Source of the DNA: Ruegeria conchae
GTDB taxonomy: Bacteria > Pseudomonadota > Alphaproteobacteria > Rhodobacterales > Rhodobacteraceae
Length of the DNA: 64,000 nucleotides
Direction of reading: 5' to 3'
Assembly: GCF_000192475.1 (NCBI RefSeq)
Contig: NZ_AEYW01000012.1
Location: 62,001-126,000, forward strand
Shown here: positions 9,368 to 18,718 of the stretch, in pieces
Numbering within the stretch: position 1 is the first letter of the stretch
Layout: each line of letters opens with the position of its first letter
Notes under the pieces: generated by a model
Told to the model about the DNA's origin: nothing
Databases searched by the model: none
Seen by the model: the letters and a program-made list of their open reading frames with translations, nothing else
Made by a program: the position numbers and the translations under genes

Positions 9368-10711
9368 ATGAAGAAATTTGTGATCGCCGGTCTGGCCGGC
9401 ACCGTGGCGGGGTTAATCGCAACCACACAGATTGCGGGGCCCTTGTTGGCGCAAGAGGCCGAAAACAAGGCTGGAGTATATGAGCAGCTTGATCTGTTTG
9501 GCGATATTTTCGAACGTATCCGCGCCCAATATGTCGAAGAAGTCGAATCCGATGAATTGATCGAAGCGGCGATTGACGGGATGCTAACCTCGCTTGATCC
9601 GCATTCCAGCTATCTGTCGCCTGATGACGCCGAACAAATGCGAGTGCAAACGCGAGGCGAATTCGGCGGTCTTGGGATCGAAGTCACGCAGGAAGAAGGC
9701 TTTGTCAAAGTTGTCTCGCCCATGGATGATACCCCGGCAGACGCGGCCGGGATCGAAGCAGGTGATTTCATTACCCATGTCGATGGCGAAAGTATTCTTG
9801 GCCTGACTCTGGATAAAGCGGTTGATTTGATGCGTGGCCCGGTAGGGTCGGAGATCGTTATCACAGTCGTGCGCGAAGGTGAGCAGGAACCCTTTGATGT
9901 TACGATCGTGCGCGACACAATCAAACTGACAGCCGTCCGCGCGCGCACTGAAGGCACCAGTGTGGTGCTGCGTGTCACAACCTTTAATGATCAGACCTTC
10001 CCAAACCTCAAGGAAGGGTTGGAAGAACAAATTGAAGAGGCGGGTGGTATCGAAAATGTAAACGGTGTCGTTTTGGATCTGAGGAATAATCCGGGTGGTT
10101 TGCTGACGCAGGCTATCAAGGTTTCAGATGCGTTTTTGAATGAAGGTGAGATCGTTTCGACCCGTGGTCGCAATCCGGAAGACGGTGAACGGTTTAACGC
10201 CACACCCGGTGACCTGACCGGTGGTAAGCCTATTGTTGTGCTGATAAACGGCGGCTCAGCGTCGGCTTCGGAAATCGTGGCTGGCGCACTGCAGGATCAC
10301 CATCGTGCGATTGTGGTTGGCACTAAGAGCTTTGGCAAAGGATCAGTCCAAACGGTAATGCCAATTCGCGGCGATGGCGCGATGCGTCTAACTACGTCTC
10401 GCTACTACACGCCCTCGGGTCGTTCGATTCAAGCGCTTGGCGTCAGCCCGGACATCATCGTCGAGCAACCCCGTAACCGACCCGATGAAGAAGATGAGGA
10501 CGATGCAAACGCCCGCACCCGGTCTGAGGCCGATCTTCGTGGTAGCCTGAACAATGACAGCCTGAGCGAAGACGAGATTCGCCAGATTGAAGAGGACCGG
10601 GCCAAAGCTGAAGCGACAGCAGAACTTCGGGAAGAAGACTACCAGTTGGCCTATGCAATCGACATCCTCAAAGGTCTTTCGGCATTCAACCCAACCGGAC
10701 CTTCGCAATAA
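9368..10711 (+). CDS. ctpA: C-terminal processing peptidase CtpA (S41 family)
   Basis: A periplasmic, membrane-anchored serine protease (447 residues). It has an N-terminal signal/anchor, a PDZ domain (about 85-170, with GGLGIEVTQ and AGIEAGDFITHVDG) and the S41 catalytic core with nucleophile Ser near 298 in GGSASASEIV and general-base Lys near 323 in SFGKGSVQ. A charged Glu/Asp-rich tail follows. Ctp proteases process or degrade envelope proteins, often peptidoglycan hydrolases, which fits its cotranscription with envC. A hairpin follows the stop. Confidence 0.95.
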   Translation: MKKFVIAGLAGTVAGLIATTQIAGPLLAQEAENKAGVYEQLDLFGDIFERIRAQYVEEVESDELIEAAIDGMLTSLDPHSSYLSPDDAEQMRVQTRGEFGGLGIEVTQEEGFVKVVSPMDDTPADAAGIEAGDFITHVDGESILGLTLDKAVDLMRGPVGSEIVITVVREGEQEPFDVTIVRDTIKLTAVRARTEGTSVVLRVTTFNDQTFPNLKEGLEEQIEEAGGIENVNGVVLDLRNNPGGLLTQAIKVSDAFLNEGEIVSTRGRNPEDGERFNATPGDLTGGKPIVVLINGGSASASEIVAGALQDHHRAIVVGTKSFGKGSVQTVMPIRGDGAMRLTTSRYYTPSGRSIQALGVSPDIIVEQPRNRPDEEDEDDANARTRSEADLRGSLNNDSLSEDEIRQIEEDRAKAEATAELREEDYQLAYAIDILKGLSAFNPTGPSQ

Positions 10712-10716
10712 TAGTC

Positions 10717-10741
10717 GTGGGGCCGCAATAGGCGGCCCCAC
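10717..10741. terminator. Inverted repeat between convergent ctpA and MFS gene
   Basis: A 10-bp GC-rich stem (gtggggccgc / gcggccccac) with a 5-nt loop lies in the 47-bp space between two convergent genes. No clear T-run follows on either strand, so it may be a weak or factor-dependent bidirectional terminator. Confidence 0.55.
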
Positions 10742-10758
10742 CTCCAAATTATTCAGCT

Positions 10759-12285
10759 TTATTCTTCGATCTTGTGCAGTTTTTTCTCGTCCAGCATCAG
10801 GGCAAGGATAATTCCTACCGCGACTGAGAAAGTGGCGAAGACAAAGGCCATGTTCATTCCGGTGTCAAAGGCTGCGGTAATTGCAGACTTAACTTTTTCG
10901 ATTTCATCCGAACTTAATTTCTGCATTACCGCTTTTGCAGATTCTGTGGTCAGCGTCCCACCATTAATTGCCTTTTGATCGGTGTCAGACATATCAATGT
11001 CTGCAGCCGCAAGCCCAGTTTTCAGGCTTTGCAGACTGGATACATACATGACCGCAGTCGCGCAGGCGACAGATATTGCGCCGTAGACAAGATGGGTCAT
11101 GAAACTCAGCCCGCCGACCAGACCGGCGCGTTCGGGCTTGACTGCGCATACAGCTGCTGTGCCTGACGGACCAACTGTCAGCGTTGCACCCAATCCAATC
11201 AGGGCCATTCCCGGTAATATCTGAAGATATCCGGCGCTGGCAGGCATTACGACCACGCTTGCTGCGCCGAGTGTCGAACAGACATATCCCCAAAAGAGCA
11301 ATCGTTTGGGTCCGAAGTCATTGTAAAGCGTGCCCGAGACAATCGAGCCAACGGCCAACAGGACCGTCAGCGGGGCCAGACCCAACGCGGATTGAAAGAC
11401 AGACCACCCAAGAACTTTCTGCATATACTGTGGAAAATATAACAACCCCACGAAAGCGGCGGAGACGTTGAACATGTTCAAACCCAGGGTGATCAGAAAC
11501 TCTCGATTCTGCATTAACTGAGGCAGCAGCAATGGTTCCTTGACCCTCTTTTCGACCCTCGGAAACAAGAAAAACAATACAGCGCTGACAAAAAACAGCA
11601 GTATGAGAGGTAGCGACGTCCAGCCCCAGTCGGCCCCTACGTCTAAGCCGTAAAGCAGTAACAATACCGCCAATGACAGGATGCCCATACCTGCAAAATC
11701 GATATGCTCCCCTTTCTTATGCTCGGTTTCACGCTCCATCAGTAGGATGGCTGTGGCCATTGAAACGCAGGAGAACACTACGTTTGCCAGGAAAAATAGC
11801 CGCCAGTCACCCAGGTTGACCACTGCGCCGCTGATCATTGGGCCGAAGACGTTGCCTGTGGTAACACCGGCTAGAATTAATCCCATAACAAGCGCGCGGT
11901 GTTCCTCTTTCGCAACTTTGGTCGCACCAAATGCTAGAGTGCATGGCCAGACGCAACCTGCCCCTATCCCCTGCAACGCGCGCGCTCCGATCAAATAGTC
12001 CAATCCGGGCGAGACAAAGCACAAAATCGACGCAAACAAGAAAATCGAAAGGCCAATGATCATCATCCTGCGATGGCCATACATGTCACCCAAGCGACCA
12101 CCGGCCACCATCGTCATGGCAAAAAACAGGGCGTAGATATTCAGAACCCATTGGGTACTGGTTATGTCTGCGTCAAAACTGCTTTCAATTGCGGGCACCA
12201 GCATCAAGGCCCCGGTGAAATCGATCCCGATACCGAATGCCGTCACCATCAGGGCGATGATTTTTATGATGCTCTTGCGATCCAT
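10759..12285 (-). CDS. DHA2-type MFS drug/solute exporter
   Basis: A 508-residue polytopic protein with about 14 hydrophobic helices, the size of EmrB/QacA-type H+-coupled exporters. The MFS motif A appears as GGRLGDMYGHRR between helices 2 and 3, and an antiporter motif C-like sequence as GVTTGNVFGPMISG in helix 5. There is no neighbouring membrane-fusion gene, and the cargo cannot be inferred. A hydrophilic, Ala/Ser/Lys-rich loop lies before the last helix. The gene stands alone, convergent with ctpA. Confidence 0.88.
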   Translation of the reverse strand: MDRKSIIKIIALMVTAFGIGIDFTGALMLVPAIESSFDADITSTQWVLNIYALFFAMTMVAGGRLGDMYGHRRMMIIGLSIFLFASILCFVSPGLDYLIGARALQGIGAGCVWPCTLAFGATKVAKEEHRALVMGLILAGVTTGNVFGPMISGAVVNLGDWRLFFLANVVFSCVSMATAILLMERETEHKKGEHIDFAGMGILSLAVLLLLYGLDVGADWGWTSLPLILLFFVSAVLFFLFPRVEKRVKEPLLLPQLMQNREFLITLGLNMFNVSAAFVGLLYFPQYMQKVLGWSVFQSALGLAPLTVLLAVGSIVSGTLYNDFGPKRLLFWGYVCSTLGAASVVVMPASAGYLQILPGMALIGLGATLTVGPSGTAAVCAVKPERAGLVGGLSFMTHLVYGAISVACATAVMYVSSLQSLKTGLAAADIDMSDTDQKAINGGTLTTESAKAVMQKLSSDEIEKVKSAITAAFDTGMNMAFVFATFSVAVGIILALMLDEKKLHKIEE

Positions 12286-12388
12286 GCCCTCATCACTTGA
12301 TGACGGTAAGCCTCAATGATGCACGGACAACGCTGAAATGAAAGAATTTTATCGCGCATGGCTGTTAGTGATCGCGTCAAAGCCGGGT

Positions 12389-12745
12389 CTAAGATGCCTG
12401 AGATCTGCGAAACGCGCTCTTTAACATGTCAAGTTCAGCGCGAAGTAACGCAACCTCGGCCCGCAGATCATCAGCAGCGGGAGATCCGGCAATGACGGTA
12501 AATTCACCCAACTTCTCACCTGTTATCGTGTCACGGATTAAGAAACACTGCACACCTTCGGAAACGGCGGAAGACGGTACTGGAATGCGCAATATCCACC
12601 CCTCATCATCGGGTATCAGTTCGACATCTGGCAATTGCTCACCCAGATACTGCACTTCAACCTGAGGAGTACTTTCACTGCTCAGGTGACCTTCCCATAC
12701 AGCGTTCTCAAAACTAATTGGGGTTAAGCTTGTTTGCGTCATCAT
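12389..12745 (-). CDS. Conserved small hypothetical protein with C-terminal coiled coil
   Basis: 118 residues and soluble. The first 80 residues look like a compact beta-rich domain (alternating hydrophobic residues, for example GWILRIPVPSS and GVQCFLIRDTITGEKLGEFTVIAG). The last 30 residues form a leucine-rich helix (RAEVALLRAELDMLKSAF) suited to dimerisation. It starts 6 bp after the stop of the upstream 12752-13516 gene, so the two form an operon. I recognise no function. Confidence 0.7.
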   Translation of the reverse strand: MMTQTSLTPISFENAVWEGHLSSESTPQVEVQYLGEQLPDVELIPDDEGWILRIPVPSSAVSEGVQCFLIRDTITGEKLGEFTVIAGSPAADDLRAEVALLRAELDMLKSAFRRSQAS

Positions 12746-12751
12746 GTGCCT

Positions 12752-13516
12752 CTAAAGATCTGCCCTGTGATGGCGGCAAAATGTCAAATCGCGTAAAACC
12801 ACACGATTCATTGCAGGTTGATCAATAATCAGGTCCAGCCAGAGTTTTTCAATCCGACGTTCGTGCAATTCTAGATGTGCCAGATCGAAATCGACCGAGC
12901 ATTCTGGCGTCGAAAGATCGAGCTCGCGCAGAACCTGCTCGGAGTTGGGGCCATGTTGGATGTTGAGTCGGGAAAAGACGGTTGTCGGGCGTTCGGATTC
13001 AATCACAGTGTCCACCCGCATCATGTGCTGACGAGTCAATCCAACGGCGGCATCTGGTGGAAGCTCGATGGACAACGACAGAAATGACCCTTGAAAATCA
13101 AAGATCTCTATCGCCAGGCTAAATGGTGCTAAGTCCTTTTCCCGCCGATTGCGGGTTTGCTGCAATCCAATCTCGCTCAAAGAGCAGTCGTGAAACAAGG
13201 TTACTTGCCCATCTATCTTCGCCTTACGCGGTGCGGATGCCAGTCCCTTGCGCGATGCAGGTAAACGCCAAAAATCTGGGCGCCATGACCAGTCGGTTCC
13301 CAGTGGTTTCGGAAATTGATCAGAGCCAAGCCGCGGCTGGATCAATCGATTATCAGCAATTTGGATGACCCGTTCCAGCTGCCCCCGCAATTGCCGCGCC
13401 TCATCGCGTTGACGCCTAAGCTTGGGCAAAGCCAACTGGTCGGCCAACTGCTCTGTCCGCTGAAACCGCCGGATTGTCTTGCGCAGAATATAGCGATCCA
13501 GAAATTCCCTCATCAT
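12752..13516 (-). CDS. Hypothetical protein, probably the DUF6478 family
   Basis: About 254 residues, no signal peptide or membrane helix. A basic, helical N-terminus (RKTIRRFQRTEQLADQL, then Gln/Arg-rich) leads to a mixed domain with the recurring W-R-P-x-x-W (DWSWRPDFW) and LFHDCSLSEIGLQQTRN segments. From memory this matches a family restricted mainly to Rhodobacteraceae (DUF6478); function unknown. Start chosen at an ATG at 13516, preceded by ggaagagagg; a TTG four codons earlier (13528) and an ATG one codon later are alternatives. Divergent from the ABC-like gene at 13742. Confidence 0.7.
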   Translation of the reverse strand: MMREFLDRYILRKTIRRFQRTEQLADQLALPKLRRQRDEARQLRGQLERVIQIADNRLIQPRLGSDQFPKPLGTDWSWRPDFWRLPASRKGLASAPRKAKIDGQVTLFHDCSLSEIGLQQTRNRREKDLAPFSLAIEIFDFQGSFLSLSIELPPDAAVGLTRQHMMRVDTVIESERPTTVFSRLNIQHGPNSEQVLRELDLSTPECSVDFDLAHLELHERRIEKLWLDLIIDQPAMNRVVLRDLTFCRHHRADL

Positions 13517-13741
13517 CCTCTCTTCCAAACCTGTCTCTCTTTAGTCAAAAGCCGTGCAATGGACAAACCTGTCCTGATTAATAACGAGTGATATTTTCTG
13601 AGATCTGAACAAGACACGCAGATCAGCTGGAATTTACGGCGGCGGTACTTCACAATTCTTGCAATGGACTGGGCTGCAGCTTACCGTCGGCGTTCTGGCG
13701 AAATGGCCCCAGATCAATTAAAGTCACGACGAGGCAGGGGC

Positions 13742-16700
13742 ATGGAACCCACCCTATTTTCATTCATCTGGAAGTATTCGAAGAAACAGCAACTGGTACT
13801 GCTGTGTTTGACGATTTTATCATTTCCGTTTCTCTATGCCTCTTTGGAGCTTCCAAAGCAGATTATCAACGATGCTATTGGTGCACCAACGGACACTGTG
13901 ACTGTGCTTGGAATCACTGTGAGCCAGGTGCAGTACCTGATGATTCTGTGTTTTGCCTTCCTGGCGACGGTGATCGCCAGCGGTGTCATGAAAATGCGCA
14001 TCAACACTATGAAAGGCATTTTGGCCGAACGGATGTTGCGGCGTCTTCGCTTTACTCTGATCAGTCGCTCTATGCGTTTTCCCAAATCCTATTTTGCGAC
14101 AACCAGTCAGGGTGAGCTGGTGTCGATGATTACTTCCGAGGCCGAGCCAATGGGCGGGCTGATGGGCGATGCAATAGCGCAGCCGGTGTTTCAGTTTGGT
14201 CAAATGATGACCATCGTCACCTTTTTGTTCATGCAAAGCGTCTGGTTCGGGCTTGCCAGTATAGCACTGATCCCACTGCAGGCCTGGCTGATCCCCAAGC
14301 TGCAACGCCAGATCAACCTGCTGAACAAAGACCGCATTCAGGAGGTCAGGCGGCTGAGCTCTGAAATCGGGGAAAGCGCTGCCGGGATAAGCGACCTGCG
14401 CACCAACGGTGGCTGGCGCTATAGACTGGCGCAGTTCAGCCATCGTCTGGGAACCTTGTTCGAGATCCGTTTCAAGATCTACAACAAAAAGTTCTTTATG
14501 AAATTCCTCAATAATCTGATCACTCAGATTACGCCCTTTTTATTTTACTCGGTGGGCGGGTATCTGGCGATCACCGGTGAGGTGACAGTGGGCGCGCTGG
14601 TGGCCGCGCTTGGTGCCTACAAGGACCTCAGCGGCCCGTGGAAAGACCTGTTGACCTACTACAATCAGGTGCAGGATATGTCGCTGCGCTGGGAGATCGT
14701 GATCGAGCGTTTTGCGCCTTCAAACATGATACCTGAGCGGTTGTTTGATGGCGTTCCAGATACCATCCCGCATCTCACCGGGGATATCGAGTTGCGAAAC
14801 GTGACGGTTCGTGACGATGACGGCAAAACGATCCTCGAAGATATCGATCTGACAATTCCGAAAGGGGCCCGGATCGCCATTCAGTCCAAACACGCCTCTG
14901 AGCGTAGTGCGCTTGCGCAGCTACTGACGCGCGAGCTGCTTCCGGTTCAGGGAGAGGTCTTGATGGCCGGTCATAACCTGAGCGACCTTCATCAAGCGGT
15001 GATTGCCGCAAGGATCGGCTATGCTTACTCACGACCGTATTTGTTTGACGGAACGCTGGGGGACAACCTCTTGATGCCATTGCGCACGCATCCTCAGCAC
15101 GAACAAGATGCGCTCAGAGTGCCCTCGCGCCGTCAAATCGAGGCGGTTCGGGCAGGGAACCCTCCGGATTCCTTGTCTGATGAATGGATCGACCCAGGTC
15201 TAGCGGGTCTCGACGACATCGAAGACATTCGCGACTGGTGGTTCCAGCTTGTCGAAGCTATGGGCATCGATGAATTTATGTTTCGCCGAACGTTGCGTTC
15301 TCAATTCGATCCGAAAGTGCACCCGGCGCTGGCAGAGGAAATCGTCAATCTGCGTGGTACTGTTGCGACCCGACTGCAGGAGCGAGGGTTGGACAAATAT
15401 GTTTACCGGTTCGATCCGGACCAGTTCAATCCAGCGGTTCCTTTGGGTGGTAACCTGCTTTTTGCCTCGCCAACGCAGGACATAGCGCCTGACATCCTTG
15501 CAGGTGATGACCGGTTCCTATCGCTGCTCAGGGCCAATGATCTTGATGGTGATGCGCTCGGGATTGCCGAGGCTGTACTGGAAACCTTGAACCAGACTTT
15601 CGGGCGTGACGGCGCTGATCACCCGCTGTTTCTAAGGCTCGGCATGACGAAGGACATGTATCACCGTCTGCTGGATATCGAAGAGCGCCGCAAGACCAAA
15701 GGAGATGACTCTATCGGTGATCAGGAACGCGCACTTCTGCTGACCGTGCCGTTCATGCTGACAGCCGAGCAAATTGGCCCCAGCTTCCCTGAGGAATACA
15801 AGGAAAAGATCCTTTCCATCCGTCGCACTCAGGCTGAACGGTTGCGGGCAGCCATGGGGTCAATGTTTATCCCGGTGTCGCCGGACACCTATGTTCCACG
15901 CCTGACAGCCATGGAGAATGCTCTGTATGGTCGCGTCTCGATCATGGCCGGGGCTCAGGCCGAAGAGATCGAAGATCTTGTGGCCGAAGTACTGAACGAG
16001 GCTGGGCTACGTCGCAGGGCTGCCGCAATCATATATGACCTGCCGTCCGGACTGGGCGGGAACAACCTGCCAACTGTTTTTCAGGAACGCGCTGCGTTTT
16101 CACGAGCGGGAATAAAGCGACCGGATATATTGATCCTAGACAAAGCGCTGGCCAGCCATGATTCAGAGAGCCGCTTGAGAACCCGCCTGAAATTACGCGA
16201 ATTGTTGCCCGATTCAGTTATGATTTTCATGGAGGATCACTTCGCCCATCCTGAAGCCTATGATTTGTTTGTGGAAATCAAAGATGGTCGAATTGACGGT
16301 GTGTCGCGTGTTGCCACAACTGGTGAGGATGACACGTCGGATGATCTGAGCCGAAAGCTAAAGATCATTTCTTCTACCGAGTTGTTTGCACGCTTGGACG
16401 GGCGCAACCAACGGCTTCTTGCCTTTTCGGCCCAATGGTACGAGGCGGCGGCTGGTCAAACCATATTTGCGCGTGGTCAGGCGCCGGATGCAGCCTATTT
16501 GTGTATCTCTGGTAAGGCCAGCGTGAACTGGATCAATGAGCACGGTGAAAACCGCTCGATCTCGACGGTAGAGCCAGGGCGCCTGATCGGTGATTTGGCG
16601 ATCATTACCAATGAGCCTCGCCAATTGGATCTGGTGGCTCTCACGGATTGTTCCTTCCTACGAATTGGTGCCGAAGAATTACGGGCAGTAATCGAAAGTG

Positions 16701-16837
16701 ATGCAGGTGTGGCGGTGAGGCTCCTTGAAACGGTGGCCGGCTATCTGACCACCGTTTCAGAACGGCTGCGTGACGGTAGCACGCTGATTGGTGAAGAACC
16801 GCCTGTGACAGATGTTGAGCGAAACGATGAACACTAG
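13742..16837 (+). CDS. ABC-exporter-like membrane protein with degenerate split NBD and cyclic-nucleotide-binding domain
   Basis: About 1031 residues. An ABC type-1 exporter membrane domain (six helices, about residues 15-330) leads into an NBD-like segment starting GDIELRNVTVRDDDGK (about 346). The Walker A place reads SKHASERSA (about 381-389), lacking the GxGK core. A 250-300-residue acidic, helical insert follows. The rest of the NBD then resumes (about 700-830) with a signature-like LPSGLGGNN and a Walker B-like LILDKALASHD, where the catalytic Glu is Lys. The C-terminus (about 900-1005) is a cNMP-binding fold. ATP hydrolysis looks unlikely. Possibly a regulated scaffold or a non-ATPase transporter. 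The start at 13742 fits the family better than an ATG at 13664. The CPBP gene overlaps the end. Confidence 0.8.
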   Translation: MEPTLFSFIWKYSKKQQLVLLCLTILSFPFLYASLELPKQIINDAIGAPTDTVTVLGITVSQVQYLMILCFAFLATVIASGVMKMRINTMKGILAERMLRRLRFTLISRSMRFPKSYFATTSQGELVSMITSEAEPMGGLMGDAIAQPVFQFGQMMTIVTFLFMQSVWFGLASIALIPLQAWLIPKLQRQINLLNKDRIQEVRRLSSEIGESAAGISDLRTNGGWRYRLAQFSHRLGTLFEIRFKIYNKKFFMKFLNNLITQITPFLFYSVGGYLAITGEVTVGALVAALGAYKDLSGPWKDLLTYYNQVQDMSLRWEIVIERFAPSNMIPERLFDGVPDTIPHLTGDIELRNVTVRDDDGKTILEDIDLTIPKGARIAIQSKHASERSALAQLLTRELLPVQGEVLMAGHNLSDLHQAVIAARIGYAYSRPYLFDGTLGDNLLMPLRTHPQHEQDALRVPSRRQIEAVRAGNPPDSLSDEWIDPGLAGLDDIEDIRDWWFQLVEAMGIDEFMFRRTLRSQFDPKVHPALAEEIVNLRGTVATRLQERGLDKYVYRFDPDQFNPAVPLGGNLLFASPTQDIAPDILAGDDRFLSLLRANDLDGDALGIAEAVLETLNQTFGRDGADHPLFLRLGMTKDMYHRLLDIEERRKTKGDDSIGDQERALLLTVPFMLTAEQIGPSFPEEYKEKILSIRRTQAERLRAAMGSMFIPVSPDTYVPRLTAMENALYGRVSIMAGAQAEEIEDLVAEVLNEAGLRRRAAAIIYDLPSGLGGNNLPTVFQERAAFSRAGIKRPDILILDKALASHDSESRLRTRLKLRELLPDSVMIFMEDHFAHPEAYDLFVEIKDGRIDGVSRVATTGEDDTSDDLSRKLKIISSTELFARLDGRNQRLLAFSAQWYEAAAGQTIFARGQAPDAAYLCISGKASVNWINEHGENRSISTVEPGRLIGDLAIITNEPRQLDLVALTDCSFLRIGAEELRAVIESDAGVAVRLLETVAGYLTTVSERLRDGSTLIGEEPPVTDVERNDEH

Positions 16838-17726
16838 AGAACAGCCCGGCGCTTATAAATGCCATCAACACCTGATTGAGGACGCCAGCAGGCATCCAGA
16901 GATCTGGCGTCTTTTGGCAGGGTTAACGCTGGTAGCAGTGGTTGTGGTGACGCTCAACGCAATTTTATTTGCTACTGTCGTCAGCCTGGGCCCGCCTGGA
17001 TCAGCGGCTGCCTTTCTCACGGGGTCTTCCCCATTTGCACTGCTTATCGTGCTAGCCAGTTTTATTTTCGCCACGCTGGGGGTCGCGCTGGGTGCAAGAT
17101 TGTTTCAGCACCGTTCGCTGTCTTCCATCGTCGGAAATCAGTCGATCGCCCTGCGGCAGTTCTGGCGCGTCCTACGCGCGCTGCTCATACTTAGTTTCGT
17201 AATATTGGCGTTACCGCCCTACGATCTGGGTGAACCATTGTTAGTCAACCTTGGCTGGTCCAAATGGCTTCTACTGTTACCTTTGTCCTTGGGTGCGGTT
17301 TTCATTCAGACGAGCGCCGAAGAAATTCTGTTTCGCGGCTACCTTCAACAAAGTCTCGCTGCGCGGTTCCGGTCTCCAGTTATCTGGATGGGGCTGCCGT
17401 CGATCTTGTTCGCTGCAGGTCATTATAGTCCTGCCACCGTTGGTGATAATGCGATCCTGATTTCCATCTGGGCCCTTACCTTCGGATTCCTGACCGCTGA
17501 TCTGACTGCGCGGGCAGGGACACTTGGACCTGCCATTGCGCTGCATTTTTTTAACAACTTTGCCGCACTTCTGGTCATTTCTCTGCCCGACAACCTTGGG
17601 GGCTTGGCCTTGTTTCACCTGCCTTACGAGGCATCCGATGCGGATGCGCTCAGACCCTGGTTGTTTGTAGACTTCGCGCTGATGGTCGTTGGGTGGCTCA
17701 CTGCGAGATTGGTCCTCAGGCGCTGA
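16827..17726 (+). CDS. CPBP-family intramembrane metalloprotease
   Basis: About 299 residues with seven to eight hydrophobic helices. The family motif EExxxR is present as [15 protein letters not shown], followed by a helix with AAGHYSP (His) and later ALHFFNNF, the usual metal-binding histidine and Asn. CPBP (Abi/Rce1-like) proteins cleave substrates within the membrane or act in envelope stress and bacteriocin immunity; the target here is unknown. Two starts are possible, 16812 and 16827. Either overlaps the end of the ABC/cNMP gene, which suggests translational coupling and a shared role. Confidence 0.85.
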   Translation: MNTREQPGAYKCHQHLIEDASRHPEIWRLLAGLTLVAVVVVTLNAILFATVVSLGPPGSAAAFLTGSSPFALLIVLASFIFATLGVALGARLFQHRSLSSIVGNQSIALRQFWRVLRALLILSFVILALPPYDLGEPLLVNLGWSKWLLLLPLSLGAVFIQTSAEEILFRGYLQQSLAARFRSPVIWMGLPSILFAAGHYSPATVGDNAILISIWALTFGFLTADLTARAGTLGPAIALHFFNNFAALLVISLPDNLGGLALFHLPYEASDADALRPWLFVDFALMVVGWLTARLVLRR

Positions 17727-17785
17727 TTGCATTTCCGGGCATTGCGTCTTATTTGACGTCAACGCCGCAATATCAAGGTTCCCAC

Positions 17786-18718
17786 ATGAACTGGATCACA
17801 AACTACGTACGCCCCCGGATCAACTCGATCTTTTCGCGCCGCGAAGTGCCTGAAAACCTTTGGCACAAGTGCGGCGAATGTGGAACCATGCTGTTTCATC
17901 GCGAACTGGCGGAGAACCAGAATGTCTGCACCCAGTGCGGCCATCATATGGCGATCACACCACGGGACCGATTCACGCATCTGTTTGACGGCGGTATTTT
18001 CTCGGAAGTTGAGGTTCCGGCCCCAAAAGATGATCCGCTGCAGTTCCGCGATCAGAAAAAATATCCCGACCGGATGAAGGCTGCTCAGAAAAAGACCGGC
18101 GAGAAAGAGGCGATGTTGGTTGCCCTTGGCGAGATAGGTCGCACGCCGATTGTAGCTGCCGCGCAGGATTTCTCGTTCATGGGCGGATCGATGGGCATGT
18201 ATGTCGGCAACGCCATCATCGCCGCCGCTCAAGAGGCGGTTAAACTGAAACGCCCGCTGATCCTGTTCTCGGCTGCGGGCGGTGCGCGGATGCAGGAAGG
18301 TATTCTGAGCCTTATGCAAATGCCCCGCACAACGGTGGCAGTCGAAATGCTCAAAGAGGCAAACCTGCCCTATATCGTTGTCCTGACCCACCCAACCACA
18401 GGCGGCGTCACCGCATCTTATGCCATGCTGGGTGACGTTCACATTTCGGAGCCCAATGCATTGATCTGTTTCGCCGGACCACGCGTTATCGAACAGACGA
18501 TCCGCGAAAAACTGCCTGAAGGTTTCCAGCGCGCCGAATATCTGTTGGATCACGGCATGCTTGATCGCGTGACGAAACGTACCGAGATGCGGGAAGAATT
18601 GATCACGATCACCCGCATGCTTATGAATCAGCCCCCGGCGATCAAAGGCGACTTACCCGCGCCTGAATCCGAAGAGGCCACTTCAGAGGCGCCTGCTGAG
18701 GAAGTGGTCAAAAAATGA
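17786..18718 (+). CDS. accD: Acetyl-CoA carboxylase carboxyltransferase subunit beta
   Basis: The beta subunit of the carboxyltransferase that moves CO2 from carboxybiotin to acetyl-CoA, the first step of fatty acid synthesis. About 310 residues. An N-terminal four-cysteine zinc ribbon (CGECGTMLF ... CTQCGHH) precedes the crotonase-like CoA-binding core with [22 protein letters not shown] and [13 protein letters not shown]. An acidic Ala/Glu-rich tail ends the protein. The start is the ATG at 17786; an in-frame ATG at 17693 lies inside the preceding gene and adds residues unlike AccD. The last 4 bp overlap folC. Confidence 0.97.
   Translation: MNWITNYVRPRINSIFSRREVPENLWHKCGECGTMLFHRELAENQNVCTQCGHHMAITPRDRFTHLFDGGIFSEVEVPAPKDDPLQFRDQKKYPDRMKAAQKKTGEKEAMLVALGEIGRTPIVAAAQDFSFMGGSMGMYVGNAIIAAAQEAVKLKRPLILFSAAGGARMQEGILSLMQMPRTTVAVEMLKEANLPYIVVLTHPTTGGVTASYAMLGDVHISEPNALICFAGPRVIEQTIREKLPEGFQRAEYLLDHGMLDRVTKRTEMREELITITRMLMNQPPAIKGDLPAPESEEATSEAPAEEVVKK

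Noticed and set aside
17759..18553. 264-codon minus-strand open frame opposite accD
   Set aside because: Shadow of accD; the accD reading has the full set of family motifs.
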